Shown one piece after another: positions 8,113 to 16,318 of a stretch of 64,000 nt of DNA. Within the stretch, counting starts at the first letter, position 1, and each line of letters opens with the position of its first letter. A program made the translations under genes and the position numbers. The DNA lies in assembly GCA_017534445.1 (NCBI GenBank), contig JAFXWC010000071.1, positions 124,001 through 188,000 on the forward strand, given 5' to 3'. This DNA is from Treponema sp. GTDB taxonomy: Bacteria; Spirochaetota; Spirochaetia; Treponematales; Treponemataceae. The notes under the pieces are model-generated. The model saw nothing but the letters and a program-made list of their open reading frames with translations, was not told the DNA's origin and searched no databases.

Positions 8113-8784
8113 ATGATATTTTCAGAAAAACTTTCAATTCTAAGAAAAAACAAGGGACTAACTCAGGAAGGCCTTGCGGAAAAAATCAATGTTTCAAGGC
8201 AGGCGGTTGCAAAATGGGAATCGGGACAGGCCTACCCGGACATTTCCAACCTTATTCTGATAAGCGACTTGATGAACGTTACGGTGGACTATCTTGTGCG
8301 CGACGGCGAGTGCATGATGAATGTTCTTCCCGGAGAAAACCCCGATCTTGACCAGCTTATTCAATTCAGGCTTGAAGCTAACGTTAACACCTATGCCGCC
8401 TTTATGAACGAGGTGGCTTCAACAAGGCTTGATTCCCACGACTTCCGCTACCAAAACGGTGATTATGTTTACCACGACACTTATGTTGGCGGAGAGCAGT
8501 TTGCAGGCGAAGAGGCTGTTTGGAAAAGCGGAAAATCCGTCTACGCCATGAATTATCTTGGAAGGGTCCTTTCAAAAGAGTTCAGCGGGAATTTTCTGAA
8601 GGACGCACTCCGGCACGCAGACAAAAAAATGCCCTACCGTGGCCCTGAGTATTACGAGGACGGAGAGTACATTTACAAATGCAGCGTTAACGGAAACTTT
8701 GAATGGTTCCAAGGCTACGAGGAAATTTTCTGGCGCGAAAAAAAAGTTTACGAATGTTACTTTCACGGAGGCCTGACCAGATAA
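8113..8784 (+). CDS. XRE-type HTH regulator with DUF5680 domain
   Basis: This 223-residue protein has an N-terminal helix-turn-helix (residues about 1-60: LRKNKGLTQEGLAEKINVSRQAVAKWE is the Cro/CI fold, followed by the PDISNL turn). The C-terminal DUF5680-type domain contains the string LDSHDFRYQNGDYVYHDTY and GGEQFAGEEAVW. In this domain family the second half is thought to sense something, but the ligand is not known. The start ATG 8113 has GGAGG in front. A near-identical paralog lies at 26434-27105. The gene stands alone with its own promoter, and the preceding GNAT also has a paralog near the second copy. Confidence 0.88.
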   Translation: MIFSEKLSILRKNKGLTQEGLAEKINVSRQAVAKWESGQAYPDISNLILISDLMNVTVDYLVRDGECMMNVLPGENPDLDQLIQFRLEANVNTYAAFMNEVASTRLDSHDFRYQNGDYVYHDTYVGGEQFAGEEAVWKSGKSVYAMNYLGRVLSKEFSGNFLKDALRHADKKMPYRGPEYYEDGEYIYKCSVNGNFEWFQGYEEIFWREKKVYECYFHGGLTR

Positions 8785-8865
8785 AAAGGTCAAGTTAGCA
8801 AACAAACAGCAGAAGTAACAAGACTAACGCAAAAAAAATCAAAAAGACAAATCAAAAATATTTGC

Positions 8866-8894
8866 TTGCTGAATTTTAAACTAGGCTTTATAAT
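8866..8894 (+). promoter_or_regulatory. Promoter of the adenylate cyclase gene
   Basis: TTGCTG at 8866-8871 and TATAAT at 8889-8894 are 17 bases apart. The expected first transcribed base is 8901, which is exactly the A of an ATG in frame with the cyclase. GGAGG at 8903-8907 would then serve a second in-frame ATG at 8916. Confidence 0.75.
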
Positions 8895-8915
8895 TTCATC
8901 ATGGAGGAAAAGTTG

Positions 8916-10718
8916 ATGAAAATAAAGTACCCTATCAGCCTCAAGCAGATACTTCTTTTTTCTTTTCTGATTATTCTGGTGCTTGGAGTTTCTACGGCCC
9001 TTGTTTCCACACTTGTGCGCGCAGATGACAAAATCAAGGCAGAGGAAAACAACCTTGCCTTGAACGGACGTACTGCGCAAACTGTGAGGACTTCTTTTGA
9101 CAACATTCAGGGAAACTCCTACGTTCTCTTTGAGGCATTTGCGGCTGTTAGCGCCCCCTCACAAAAAGAGGCTCTTGGACAGTCATTTTTCCTCTCCAAC
9201 CCGGACGTACTCTTCCTTTCGAGCGAAGAGACAGGTCTTCTTGTTAATCCAGCCCGCAAGGAATTGGAGGCCAAGATAAGTGACTACCTTGCTTCCGGGG
9301 ATGCGGCATTTGCCCTTTCAAACACCCAGGATGTAAAGACCAGATACTTTAACACATCCAAGGCTTTTAATTCCCCATCGCTTGTTTTTATCTATAAATA
9401 CGGGCCCTACGACAATTTTAAAAGTGGGGCTGTAGGATTGGACACTGCTTCCTTTGCAGAGCTTATGTCTACCGGTTCCAACAACACGACAATTCTTGTT
9501 GACGAAAGCGCAGCGGTTCTTGTAAACCCGGACTTTGGTTCAACCAAGGAGTCGCGGAAAGATTTGCTTGGTCTTATAAATGAGCTTATCAGGAACCCGG
9601 AGGTGGATAACACCCAGCAGGTTGTAGACGGAGTCTTCACGGCGGTTCACCAGATTAAGGATGACCTTTTTGTAATTACGAGCATTTCGGAAAAATCTGT
9701 TTATGCTGTCATCAACAGGACCACTTACAGAATCATTCTTTTTTCTCTGGCGGTATTTTTTGCGGCAATAATCCTTATAAGGCTTTTTAGCAACGGCATT
9801 ACCAATCCAATTAAGGACTTGGTTGTGGCATCATCAAAAATTGAGCGCGGCGAATTTGAGCTGGACATTGAACCAAAGACCCAGGACGAAATTGGTCTTT
9901 TGACTTCTTCTTTCGTGCAGATGGGCAAAGGGCTTTCTGAGCGCGAAAAACTTATGGTGTCCTTTAGCAAATTCACCAACAAGACTATAGCGCAAAAGGC
10001 GGCAAGCGGAGAGCTTTCTCTTGGCGGCGAAAACAGGGAAGCGACAATCTTCTTCTCTGACATTCGTTCTTTTACAGCCATGTCGGAAAAAATGACTCCG
10101 CATGAGGTTGTTGAATTCCTTAACGCCTACATGACGCGAATGGTCGAGTGCGTAAATAAGACAGGCGGTGTTGTTGATAAATACATTGGCGACGCAATCA
10201 TGGCTGTTTGGGGTGCACCAGAATCTGGAGGCAGTCCTGCAAAAGATGCCCTTAATGCGGTTACTGCGGCTCTTATGATGAGGGACTCACTTGCAAAATT
10301 CAACAGGGAGCGGGCCGGCAGGGGGCTTCCTCCTGTTAAAATTGGATGCGGCATCAATTCGGGTCCTGTTGTTGCGGGACAGATTGGTTCGGAAGAGCGT
10401 ATGGAGTATACGGTAATTGGAGATGCGGTTAACCTTGCAAGCCGTACAGAAGCACTCAACAAGCCGTTTGCAACAGACATTCTTATTACGGAAAACACCT
10501 ACTCGCTTATACGAACAAGCATTGTGGCAGAGGAAATGCCAGGCGTTCACGTAAAGGGAAAGACCGATGCCATAAAGATGTTTGCCGTAATCAATCTTGT
10601 TGGAAGGGAAGGCGCAAAGACTCTTGATGAGGTGCGTTCTATAATTGGAACATTCGCTCCGGATTTATCCAAGGTAAATACTGATGATGAAGAAAAGAAG
10701 TACAACATACAGGCTTAA
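8916..10718 (+). CDS. Membrane class III adenylate cyclase with sensor and HAMP domains
   Basis: This 600-residue protein has a first membrane segment near residues 8-30, an extracytoplasmic sensor region of about 240 residues, a second membrane segment (FSLAVFFAAIILIRLF), a HAMP linker (NPIKDLVVASSKIERGEFEL) and a C-terminal class III cyclase domain. In the catalytic part the metal-binding Asp residues are in FSDIRSF and GDAIMAVW, and the Lys in DKYIGD favours ATP over GTP. It should make cAMP in response to an external signal. ATG 8916 is chosen for its GGAGG at 8903-8907; ATG 8901 is possible. The FecR-domain gene overlaps its last 35 bases, so the two are likely coupled. Confidence 0.92.
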   Translation: MKIKYPISLKQILLFSFLIILVLGVSTALVSTLVRADDKIKAEENNLALNGRTAQTVRTSFDNIQGNSYVLFEAFAAVSAPSQKEALGQSFFLSNPDVLFLSSEETGLLVNPARKELEAKISDYLASGDAAFALSNTQDVKTRYFNTSKAFNSPSLVFIYKYGPYDNFKSGAVGLDTASFAELMSTGSNNTTILVDESAAVLVNPDFGSTKESRKDLLGLINELIRNPEVDNTQQVVDGVFTAVHQIKDDLFVITSISEKSVYAVINRTTYRIILFSLAVFFAAIILIRLFSNGITNPIKDLVVASSKIERGEFELDIEPKTQDEIGLLTSSFVQMGKGLSEREKLMVSFSKFTNKTIAQKAASGELSLGGENREATIFFSDIRSFTAMSEKMTPHEVVEFLNAYMTRMVECVNKTGGVVDKYIGDAIMAVWGAPESGGSPAKDALNAVTAALMMRDSLAKFNRERAGRGLPPVKIGCGINSGPVVAGQIGSEERMEYTVIGDAVNLASRTEALNKPFATDILITENTYSLIRTSIVAEEMPGVHVKGKTDAIKMFAVINLVGREGAKTLDEVRSIIGTFAPDLSKVNTDDEEKKYNIQA

Positions 10719-12636
10719 CAAAGTCGATTATTCAATTTTCATAATCTGCTCAATTGCCGCTGCGGCCATGTTCTTTCTGTTTTACCGCGACTTGAATTCC
10801 TTCACGATAAAACAAACCGAAGAGCCGATTGCGAAGATCTATTTCAAGAGGAATACTGCGCAGAGAAAATTCCTAGACAGCGACGTGTGGGAAGTTCTTG
10901 CAAATTCAAGCAATGTTTACGACGGAGACAGAATCAGAACTTCTACGGATTCTGAAGCATACACGGAATTTTCTGACACCCAGATTCAGATTCAGCTCAA
11001 TGAAAAATCCATGATTCAGATTTTTAAGAGCAAGGATAAGAAAGACGTTAATTTTATAGGCGGAGAAATCCGCGTTGCAAACAAATCTGGCAGTGACGAT
11101 AGCCTTACAATCCATTCTGGCAACAAGGACATTTCCATTTTAGGCTCATCAGAAGCGAAGCTTTCCCTACCCGACATATCGGATGCGGCTGCAGCTGGCG
11201 AAGAAGAAGCCGGTGACAGTGCAGTGGTGGTAGAAGTTGTAAGCGGACGTGTTGAAGTAAAAAATCAGGATGACAAAAAGAATTCTGACACAGAAAGCGT
11301 ACTTGTTAAAGCGGGAGAAGCACTTAAATTTGGAAGCGGAAGGTCTGCGCCGGAAAAAATTGCAACAGTCCAGGAAATAGAAGCAGAACTTGCCGCTCAG
11401 AAGGAAGCCGAAGAAAGGGCCGCCCAGGAAGAAGCAAAGCGTCTTTTGGAACTGGAAGAGGCCGCAAAAAAAGAAGCGGAAGAATTAGCCGCAAAAGCAG
11501 AAGCTGCAAGAAAAGAAGCAGAACAATTGGCCAAAAAGAAAGCTGCCCAGAGAAAAGCCGCCCAACAGGCCGCAACAAAAAAACGCGCACAGCAAGCGGC
11601 CGCCAAAAAGAAAGCAGCAGAAGAAAATGCGGCAAAGAAAAAATCAGAAAGTACAGTCACAACAGTTGCAAAAGAAAAGCCAACTGTACAGGCAGAACCC
11701 AAAGGCCCCAAGCTACCAACAGAAGTTGCAGCATCCGGTGTGGAAAAAACACTGACACGCAAGTCAATAAATTTACTGCACCATGATTTCATTGACGAAA
11801 AAACAAAAGCCCAAAAGTACAACTACGAATATTATTTTTGCATAGCAGAACTAACGGACAAATTCAAAATCATTCCAAAGGGCTCAATCCTTCAGCTGGA
11901 AATAAACGGAACTGCAAACAGGAACATAGCCTACCTTGCCATACAAATAGGAACAGGAGAAGAACCATGGCAAAGGGCACACGCATTCACAAGGACAAGT
12001 CCAAATGATGGAGCCGGAGTAATAAAAGATGTTCCCTTTACAATAAAAAAGAATATTCTAATCGACAAAGACATTGTGAATACAGACACAGCCTACATGG
12101 GAATTGCATACGACCCCGAAGTCCTGGACGAACCAGTTAATATGTCCGATTTTAAAATTTCAGTAAACCTTGTTTCTCCTTCAGCCACAAGCGATACAAA
12201 AGAAGCAAAAAAAGGCTTAACAAAAACATTCGAATACAAGTCTGTCTTGCTCAGACCAAACACTACAGACTACATTCTACCTATTGCGGCGGATAGCATT
12301 TTCGGAGAAAACGCATCTATTCCAAAAGGCAAAAAGATAAGGGTCACAGTAAGCGGCACAAGCGACACACCTATCAAATTCATGTTCGCTAAACTAATAG
12401 ACAATAAAAATGATGACTGGGATGTTGTCTGGCTTAGAAACAATGACTATAGCGCACTTGGTTTTTCACAGAACCCGATACCTGCAAACAAGGCTTTCTC
12501 TTACAAGCACACCTATAAATTAAGCAGGCCTGTGACCAACACTTACTATTCCATGTTCGAGCTTGTGGTTCCCAAGGATCAAGTACCATCTGCGCCAACC
12601 TTCACCGACTTAAAGATTACCATTGAGCTTTTGTAG
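10684..12636 (+). CDS. Membrane-anchored FecR-domain protein with Ala/Lys/Glu-rich helix
   Basis: This 650-residue protein has a short N-terminal cytoplasmic part, one membrane segment (FIICSIAAAAMFFLF) and then an extracytoplasmic FecR-like domain (residues about 60-215: VYDGDRIRTSTDSEAYTEF and the GGEIRVANKSG turn). A long Ala/Lys/Glu-rich stretch (about 225-320) is probably a coiled coil. The C-terminal region has two related beta-rich modules (PKGSILQLEINGTANRNIAY and SIPKGKKIRVTVSGTSDTPI), an internal duplication. FecR domains usually sense or relay signals at the envelope. Overlap with the cyclase suggests that the two act together. No clear ribosome site precedes it; ATG 10684 or 10687 is used. 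Confidence 0.82.
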   Translation: MMKKRSTTYRLNKVDYSIFIICSIAAAAMFFLFYRDLNSFTIKQTEEPIAKIYFKRNTAQRKFLDSDVWEVLANSSNVYDGDRIRTSTDSEAYTEFSDTQIQIQLNEKSMIQIFKSKDKKDVNFIGGEIRVANKSGSDDSLTIHSGNKDISILGSSEAKLSLPDISDAAAAGEEEAGDSAVVVEVVSGRVEVKNQDDKKNSDTESVLVKAGEALKFGSGRSAPEKIATVQEIEAELAAQKEAEERAAQEEAKRLLELEEAAKKEAEELAAKAEAARKEAEQLAKKKAAQRKAAQQAATKKRAQQAAAKKKAAEENAAKKKSESTVTTVAKEKPTVQAEPKGPKLPTEVAASGVEKTLTRKSINLLHHDFIDEKTKAQKYNYEYYFCIAELTDKFKIIPKGSILQLEINGTANRNIAYLAIQIGTGEEPWQRAHAFTRTSPNDGAGVIKDVPFTIKKNILIDKDIVNTDTAYMGIAYDPEVLDEPVNMSDFKISVNLVSPSATSDTKEAKKGLTKTFEYKSVLLRPNTTDYILPIAADSIFGENASIPKGKKIRVTVSGTSDTPIKFMFAKLIDNKNDDWDVVWLRNNDYSALGFSQNPIPANKAFSYKHTYKLSRPVTNTYYSMFELVVPKDQVPSAPTFTDLKITIELL

Positions 12637-12654
12637 CAGGATGATATTAAGGCG

Positions 12655-13815
12655 GTGTTGAAGAACGTTAGCATAAGCGAAGCAAAGAGATTCATTCTCC
12701 ACAAACAGGGTTTGCTCGGAAAGCATAAATTTACCGGAAAAAGCGGCGTGCTTGATTTTATCCGTCAGGCAGGCTGCATTCAGTTTGACCCGATTGATGT
12801 TTGCGGCAAAAACGCAGAGCTTGTCTTGCAGTCCAGGGTAAGTGGCTTTTCAAAGCAGATGCTATGCGAGCTTTTGTATGAAGACCGAATGCTTTTGGAC
12901 AACTGGAACAAAAATCTTTCGATAATCCCTGTTGAGAACTGGAAGTATTTTAGGCGCGACCGGGAATGGCATCTTAAAAACGAGCGCAGCTTCGAAGAGA
13001 TTCAATCTGTTTGTAACAAAATCAAGAAGCACATTTCGGAGCACGGGCCACAGTGCTCGGCAGACCTAAAAATGCCCGAGAAGGTTGACTGGTATTGGAC
13101 AAAAACAAAGCTTTCGCGCGCGGCACTGGAACACCTTTATTTCCGTGGCGAACTTGCAATCCACCATAAAAAAGGAAATCTTAAATACTACGACTTGATT
13201 GAAAACTGCATCCCAAACAATATACTGAACGAAGCCGAACCATGGCCAGATGATTTTGACCACAAAAAATGGCGCGTACTTGAAAGAATTGGATCCGTCG
13301 GCTTACTTTGGAACCGTCCTTCTGACGCATGGCTTGGAATTGGCGACTTAAAAGCCGACACACGGAATAAAATTTTTGACTCGCTTTTGGACCAAGGAAA
13401 AATCATTCCAATAAATGTAGAAGGAATCAAACACACATTATATTGCCGCTCGGAGGATGAAAGAATCTTTGGGCTTATAAGAAAAAAAGAACTTGACCCC
13501 GCAAAAAACCGCTGCGAATTCATAGCCCCGCTTGACAACATGATGTGGGACAGGAATCTAATAAAAGCTATTTGGAATTTTGACTACAAATGGGAAATCT
13601 ACACGCCACAAGCAGAACGCAAATTTGGCTACTACGTGTTGCCCCTTCTTTACGGAGAAAACTTCATTGGCAGAATCGAACCTGCCTTTGACAAAAAAAC
13701 AAAGAAACTCGAAGTCAAAAATCTGTGGTATGAAGAGGGCATAAAAAGAACAAAGGACATCAAAGAAAAAGTGGAAACTGCAGTAAAAAAATTTGAAGCT
13801 TTTTGCAAATCATAA
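12655..13815 (+). CDS. YcaQ-like winged-helix protein (crosslink repair glycosylase family)
   Basis: This 386-residue protein matches the HTH_42/YcaQ family from its first motif (SEAKRFILHKQGL), through the FIRQAGCIQFDPIDVC segment with the QFDPID signature, to the C-terminal WDRNLIKAIWNFDYKWEIY region. Characterised members unhook DNA interstrand crosslinks. The length fits the family. The start is GTG 12655 or TTG 12658; the ribosome site is weak. It lies 18 bases downstream of the FecR gene and ends 78 bases before the next start, with an independent promoter in that gap. Confidence 0.85.
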   Translation: MLKNVSISEAKRFILHKQGLLGKHKFTGKSGVLDFIRQAGCIQFDPIDVCGKNAELVLQSRVSGFSKQMLCELLYEDRMLLDNWNKNLSIIPVENWKYFRRDREWHLKNERSFEEIQSVCNKIKKHISEHGPQCSADLKMPEKVDWYWTKTKLSRAALEHLYFRGELAIHHKKGNLKYYDLIENCIPNNILNEAEPWPDDFDHKKWRVLERIGSVGLLWNRPSDAWLGIGDLKADTRNKIFDSLLDQGKIIPINVEGIKHTLYCRSEDERIFGLIRKKELDPAKNRCEFIAPLDNMMWDRNLIKAIWNFDYKWEIYTPQAERKFGYYVLPLLYGENFIGRIEPAFDKKTKKLEVKNLWYEEGIKRTKDIKEKVETAVKKFEAFCKS

Positions 13816-13833
13816 ATATTAGTGATGCATTGC

Positions 13834-13876
13834 TTGACAAATAACCGCTTTAAATATATAGTTTGCATACAAACTA
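13834..13876 (+). promoter_or_regulatory. Promoter with dyad operator for the flavin protein/MarR pair
   Basis: A consensus TTGACA at 13834-13839 is followed 17 bases later by TATAGT at 13857-13862. A 7-base inverted repeat, TAGTTTG at 13859-13865 and CAAACTA at 13870-13876, overlaps the -10 and the expected transcription start. This is where a MarR repressor would block RNA polymerase, and the second gene of the operon encodes such a protein. Confidence 0.8.
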
Positions 13877-13893
13877 ATTTACAGGAGCGGAAA

Positions 13894-14382
13894 ATGAATA
13901 TTAAAGATGTTGTTAAAGTGATTCAAGCCTCGGAATGCGCACAAATTGCCACCTTTGGAAAGGATGAGACGGAAGGTTTTCCAGAAATCAGGGCGCTTTT
14001 AAATCTTGCAAATCCAAAGAAATATCCCAAGCTCAAAGACAAGGCAATCAGTGTAGATGGAGAAAAGCTTACAATTTATTTTACAACAAACACATCTTCC
14101 CGCAAAATCAGGCAGATTCGGGAGAATAAGAATGTGTGCCTTTATTTTGTCCTTCCCCAAAAATTCAAAGGCATTTCAGCCATAGGAACAATAGAAGAAG
14201 TTACCGACATGGATATGAAAAAAGATTTTTGGCAGACCGGCTGGCTTATGTACTATCACAAGGGGGCAACCGATCCTGATTACACGCTGATGAAGTTCAC
14301 CTCAAGATACATGCACTGCTGGGGAAATTTGGGAATCCATAATTTTGGCCAGCCTGTAAATTCCGGCAAAGAGGAAGACTGA
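13894..14382 (+). CDS. Pyridoxamine 5'-phosphate oxidase-like flavin-binding protein
   Basis: This 162-residue protein has the split-barrel fold of the PNPOx-like family: EIRALLNL, then LTIYFTTNTSSRKIRQI (phosphate-contact strand and turn) and VCLYFV. Such small members usually bind FMN, F420 or haem and reduce unknown substrates rather than making pyridoxal phosphate. The start is ATG 13894 with AGGAGCG in front. It is the first gene of a two-gene operon with a MarR regulator (1-base overlap, TGATG) and is probably repressed by it until an inducing compound appears. Confidence 0.83.
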   Translation: MNIKDVVKVIQASECAQIATFGKDETEGFPEIRALLNLANPKKYPKLKDKAISVDGEKLTIYFTTNTSSRKIRQIRENKNVCLYFVLPQKFKGISAIGTIEEVTDMDMKKDFWQTGWLMYYHKGATDPDYTLMKFTSRYMHCWGNLGIHNFGQPVNSGKEED

Positions 14383-14855
14383 TGAAAAAGGGGCGGACAG
14401 ACGGGGGAACTCTTATCTCGCAGATCCACCAAGTGTGCCAGCGGATCTGGCATGCGGTTTTAAGCCGCAACGGACTTGAAGACTTGGCGGGTGCCCGCGG
14501 AAGAGTTATTTTTGCCCTGTGGAACGAGGACAATATTCCCATTAAAAATCTGGTGGAAAAAACAAGCCTTGACAAAGCAACCCTAACAGGCATCATTGAC
14601 CGGCTTGAACGCGACGGATATGTTAAGCGCATTCCAAGTCCAGGAGACAAACGCTCTACCCTAATTTCCAGAACCGGCAAGGATGAAATTTTCAAATCCA
14701 AAATCCCCGAAGTTTCCGACCAGCAGAACAAACTTTTTTACAAAGGTTTTTCCGTCAAAGAAATCAAGGACTTTGAAAACTACCTAAAACGCATTCTGCA
14801 AAACTGCAAGGAAGCGGAGGCTGAACTGGAGGACATGCAATCTACAGCTTCATGA
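14382..14855 (+). CDS. MarR family transcriptional regulator
   Basis: This 157-residue protein is a MarR winged-helix protein. The recognition helix is in KNLVEKTSLDKATLTGIIDRLERDGYVKR (residues about 56-84) and the wing contains the conserved D-K-R of PGDKRSTL. It likely represses its own operon through the inverted repeat at 13859-13876; the ligand is unknown. It overlaps the upstream gene by 1 base, and its last 14 bases overlap the end of the DUF4956 gene on the other strand. Confidence 0.88.
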   Translation: MKKGRTDGGTLISQIHQVCQRIWHAVLSRNGLEDLAGARGRVIFALWNEDNIPIKNLVEKTSLDKATLTGIIDRLERDGYVKRIPSPGDKRSTLISRTGKDEIFKSKIPEVSDQQNKLFYKGFSVKEIKDFENYLKRILQNCKEAEAELEDMQSTAS

Positions 14856-15513
14856 AATTCTGTATGTCCATCTGGATGGCAATGCTAAGGTTTCCGTTAC
14901 GAGTTCTAAGCTCGTCTATCATCTCCTTTGCCTTGGAAGAATCTTTTAGGTGTATGCTGTAGTCAAGCAAAAAAAGAGTTCCCATGTTTGAAGTCTTAAC
15001 ATCCTGAAGCTCCACCTTGGAAAGATATTTTTCAAATATGTCGTCAAAGGCACCGTTATAGTTCATATCCTCTGGAATCGTTATGCGAAGAATCTGGTCG
15101 TCCGAAAGCCTAAGGCAGCGGCTAATCACAAAGAAGATTATCGAAACAAGAAAAAGCAGGGCAAAGGCCACTACATAATAGCTAAGCGCAATTGCAACTC
15201 CTGTCGTAAGGGTAAAGAAAATGTAGAAAATATCCTTTGAATCGCCTGGAATGGAACGAAAGCGTACCAAGGCAAAAATGCCGGCAAGGGACAGGGCTTT
15301 TTTTAAATCCGTTGCGATGAGCGGAATTACGACCACGACCACTATGGGCAAAAGAAACACTGTCGCCATGAAATTTTTTGAGCAGCCTTTTTTCTTTTGC
15401 GAAAGGTAATATCCCAGTGTGATTAAAAAGCCCGCAGCCAAAGCCAGCAACATGTTGAACAAAATAAGGGCATCCTTCGCTGCAAAAAAAGTCAAATCCT
15501 TAATGCTGTTCAT
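14842..15513 (-). CDS. DUF4956 membrane protein
   Basis: This 223-residue protein has about four membrane segments in its first 130 residues, with the conserved LSLAGIFALVRFRSIPGDSKDIFYIFF segment that marks DUF4956 (AGxxALVRFR motif). It ends in a cytoplasmic domain of about 90 residues. The family has no proven function but commonly sits beside VTC-type polyphosphate polymerases and CotH kinases, as here. It overlaps the VTC gene by 14 bases (downstream of it), which argues for one operon and coupled translation. Confidence 0.88.
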   Translation of the reverse strand: MNSIKDLTFFAAKDALILFNMLLALAAGFLITLGYYLSQKKKGCSKNFMATVFLLPIVVVVVIPLIATDLKKALSLAGIFALVRFRSIPGDSKDIFYIFFTLTTGVAIALSYYVVAFALLFLVSIIFFVISRCLRLSDDQILRITIPEDMNYNGAFDDIFEKYLSKVELQDVKTSNMGTLFLLDYSIHLKDSSKAKEMIDELRTRNGNLSIAIQMDIQNFMKL

Positions 15514-16222
15514 CTTTATTCCTCCTGTTCAAATTGTATTCGGTTCCGTATTTTGAGAAAGACCGGCTGTATATTTTACGCGATGACAAAAACTTTGCAA
15601 ACCAAAGGGGAAAGCTTTTGAATGCCTTTGCTTCCATGAGCCAAGTACCCTCTGGCAAGAGCGGCTTTCCGTAAACCTCAGAATCAAGCTTTAGGTCTTC
15701 CCTTCTGGAAAGAATGTTCCTGTCCAGGGTAAGCCTAAAATCCGAATCATCCTTTTCAAAAAAAGCAAGCCTTTCGTAGGAAATAAAAACCCGGGGGACA
15801 AGTTCGTACCTTTTCTGCAAATCCATTATTTCCTTAAGAACCTGCCAGTTGGTGTTTTCGTTTTGCGGAAGCTCAGATACAGTCAAAAAAGACACAGCAC
15901 TTTTGTAGGCAAAGGGTGTGCGCCTCTTGTAAACCACGCCGTCAAACTTTTTCTTGATTTCAAGATAGACAGTCTGTCCCGGATCCGTAACGCGGCCATA
16001 GCTACGCAAACGAAGCTTCTCTTTGTAGACAGGTTTCTCCAGGCTTTTTATGGCAAGCTCATCCTGTGGGGTGTCAAAATAAATATTTGAAATTGAATAG
16101 GTCTTGCCGCCAAAATTGTAGGGGTCAGAATTCATGTATTGCCCCAAAAGCGGCATGAGAGCATTCAAATCTTCGTCGCAGAGCTGGTACTTAAGCTCTA
16201 CCCTGCTGAATATTTCTATCGC
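15500..16222 (-). CDS. VTC-domain (polyphosphate polymerase-like) protein
   Basis: This protein of about 240 residues has the tunnel-fold signatures of VTC/TTM proteins: RVELKYQL at the N-terminus, IYFDT, KEKLRLRSYG, VYLEIKKK with VYKRRT, PRVFISYERLAF, LTLDRNI, LMEAKA and SKYGTEY at the end. The paired basic residues line a tunnel that binds triphosphate, and the acidic ones bind metal. Yeast Vtc4 makes polyphosphate from ATP; bacterial relatives are less studied. The start is uncertain: TTG 16222 follows GGGG, while TTG 16270 gives 16 more residues of hydrophobic sequence. It is transcribed away from CotH. Confidence 0.85.
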   Translation of the reverse strand, partial: AIEIFSRVELKYQLCDEDLNALMPLLGQYMNSDPYNFGGKTYSISNIYFDTPQDELAIKSLEKPVYKEKLRLRSYGRVTDPGQTVYLEIKKKFDGVVYKRRTPFAYKSAVSFLTVSELPQNENTNWQVLKEIMDLQKRYELVPRVFISYERLAFFEKDDSDFRLTLDRNILSRREDLKLDSEVYGKPLLPEGTWLMEAKAFKSFPLWFAKFLSSRKIYSRSFSKYGTEYNLNRRNKDEQH

Positions 16223-16276
16223 CAAAAAAAACCCCAAAAAAAATTTGACAAACCGCAAATATTGAATCAAACTGTA

Positions 16277-16288
16277 AGGTATATACCT
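16277..16288. promoter_or_regulatory. Perfect 12-base palindrome between VTC and CotH
   Basis: AGGTATATACCT is a perfect palindrome in the divergent gap between the VTC and CotH genes. It is placed where one dimeric regulator could control both directions. A TATATT that could serve as -10 for CotH follows about 9 bases later. No protein is assigned to it. Confidence 0.4.
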
Positions 16289-16318
16289 ACAACTTTATAT
16301 TATTACAGGAGAATGATT

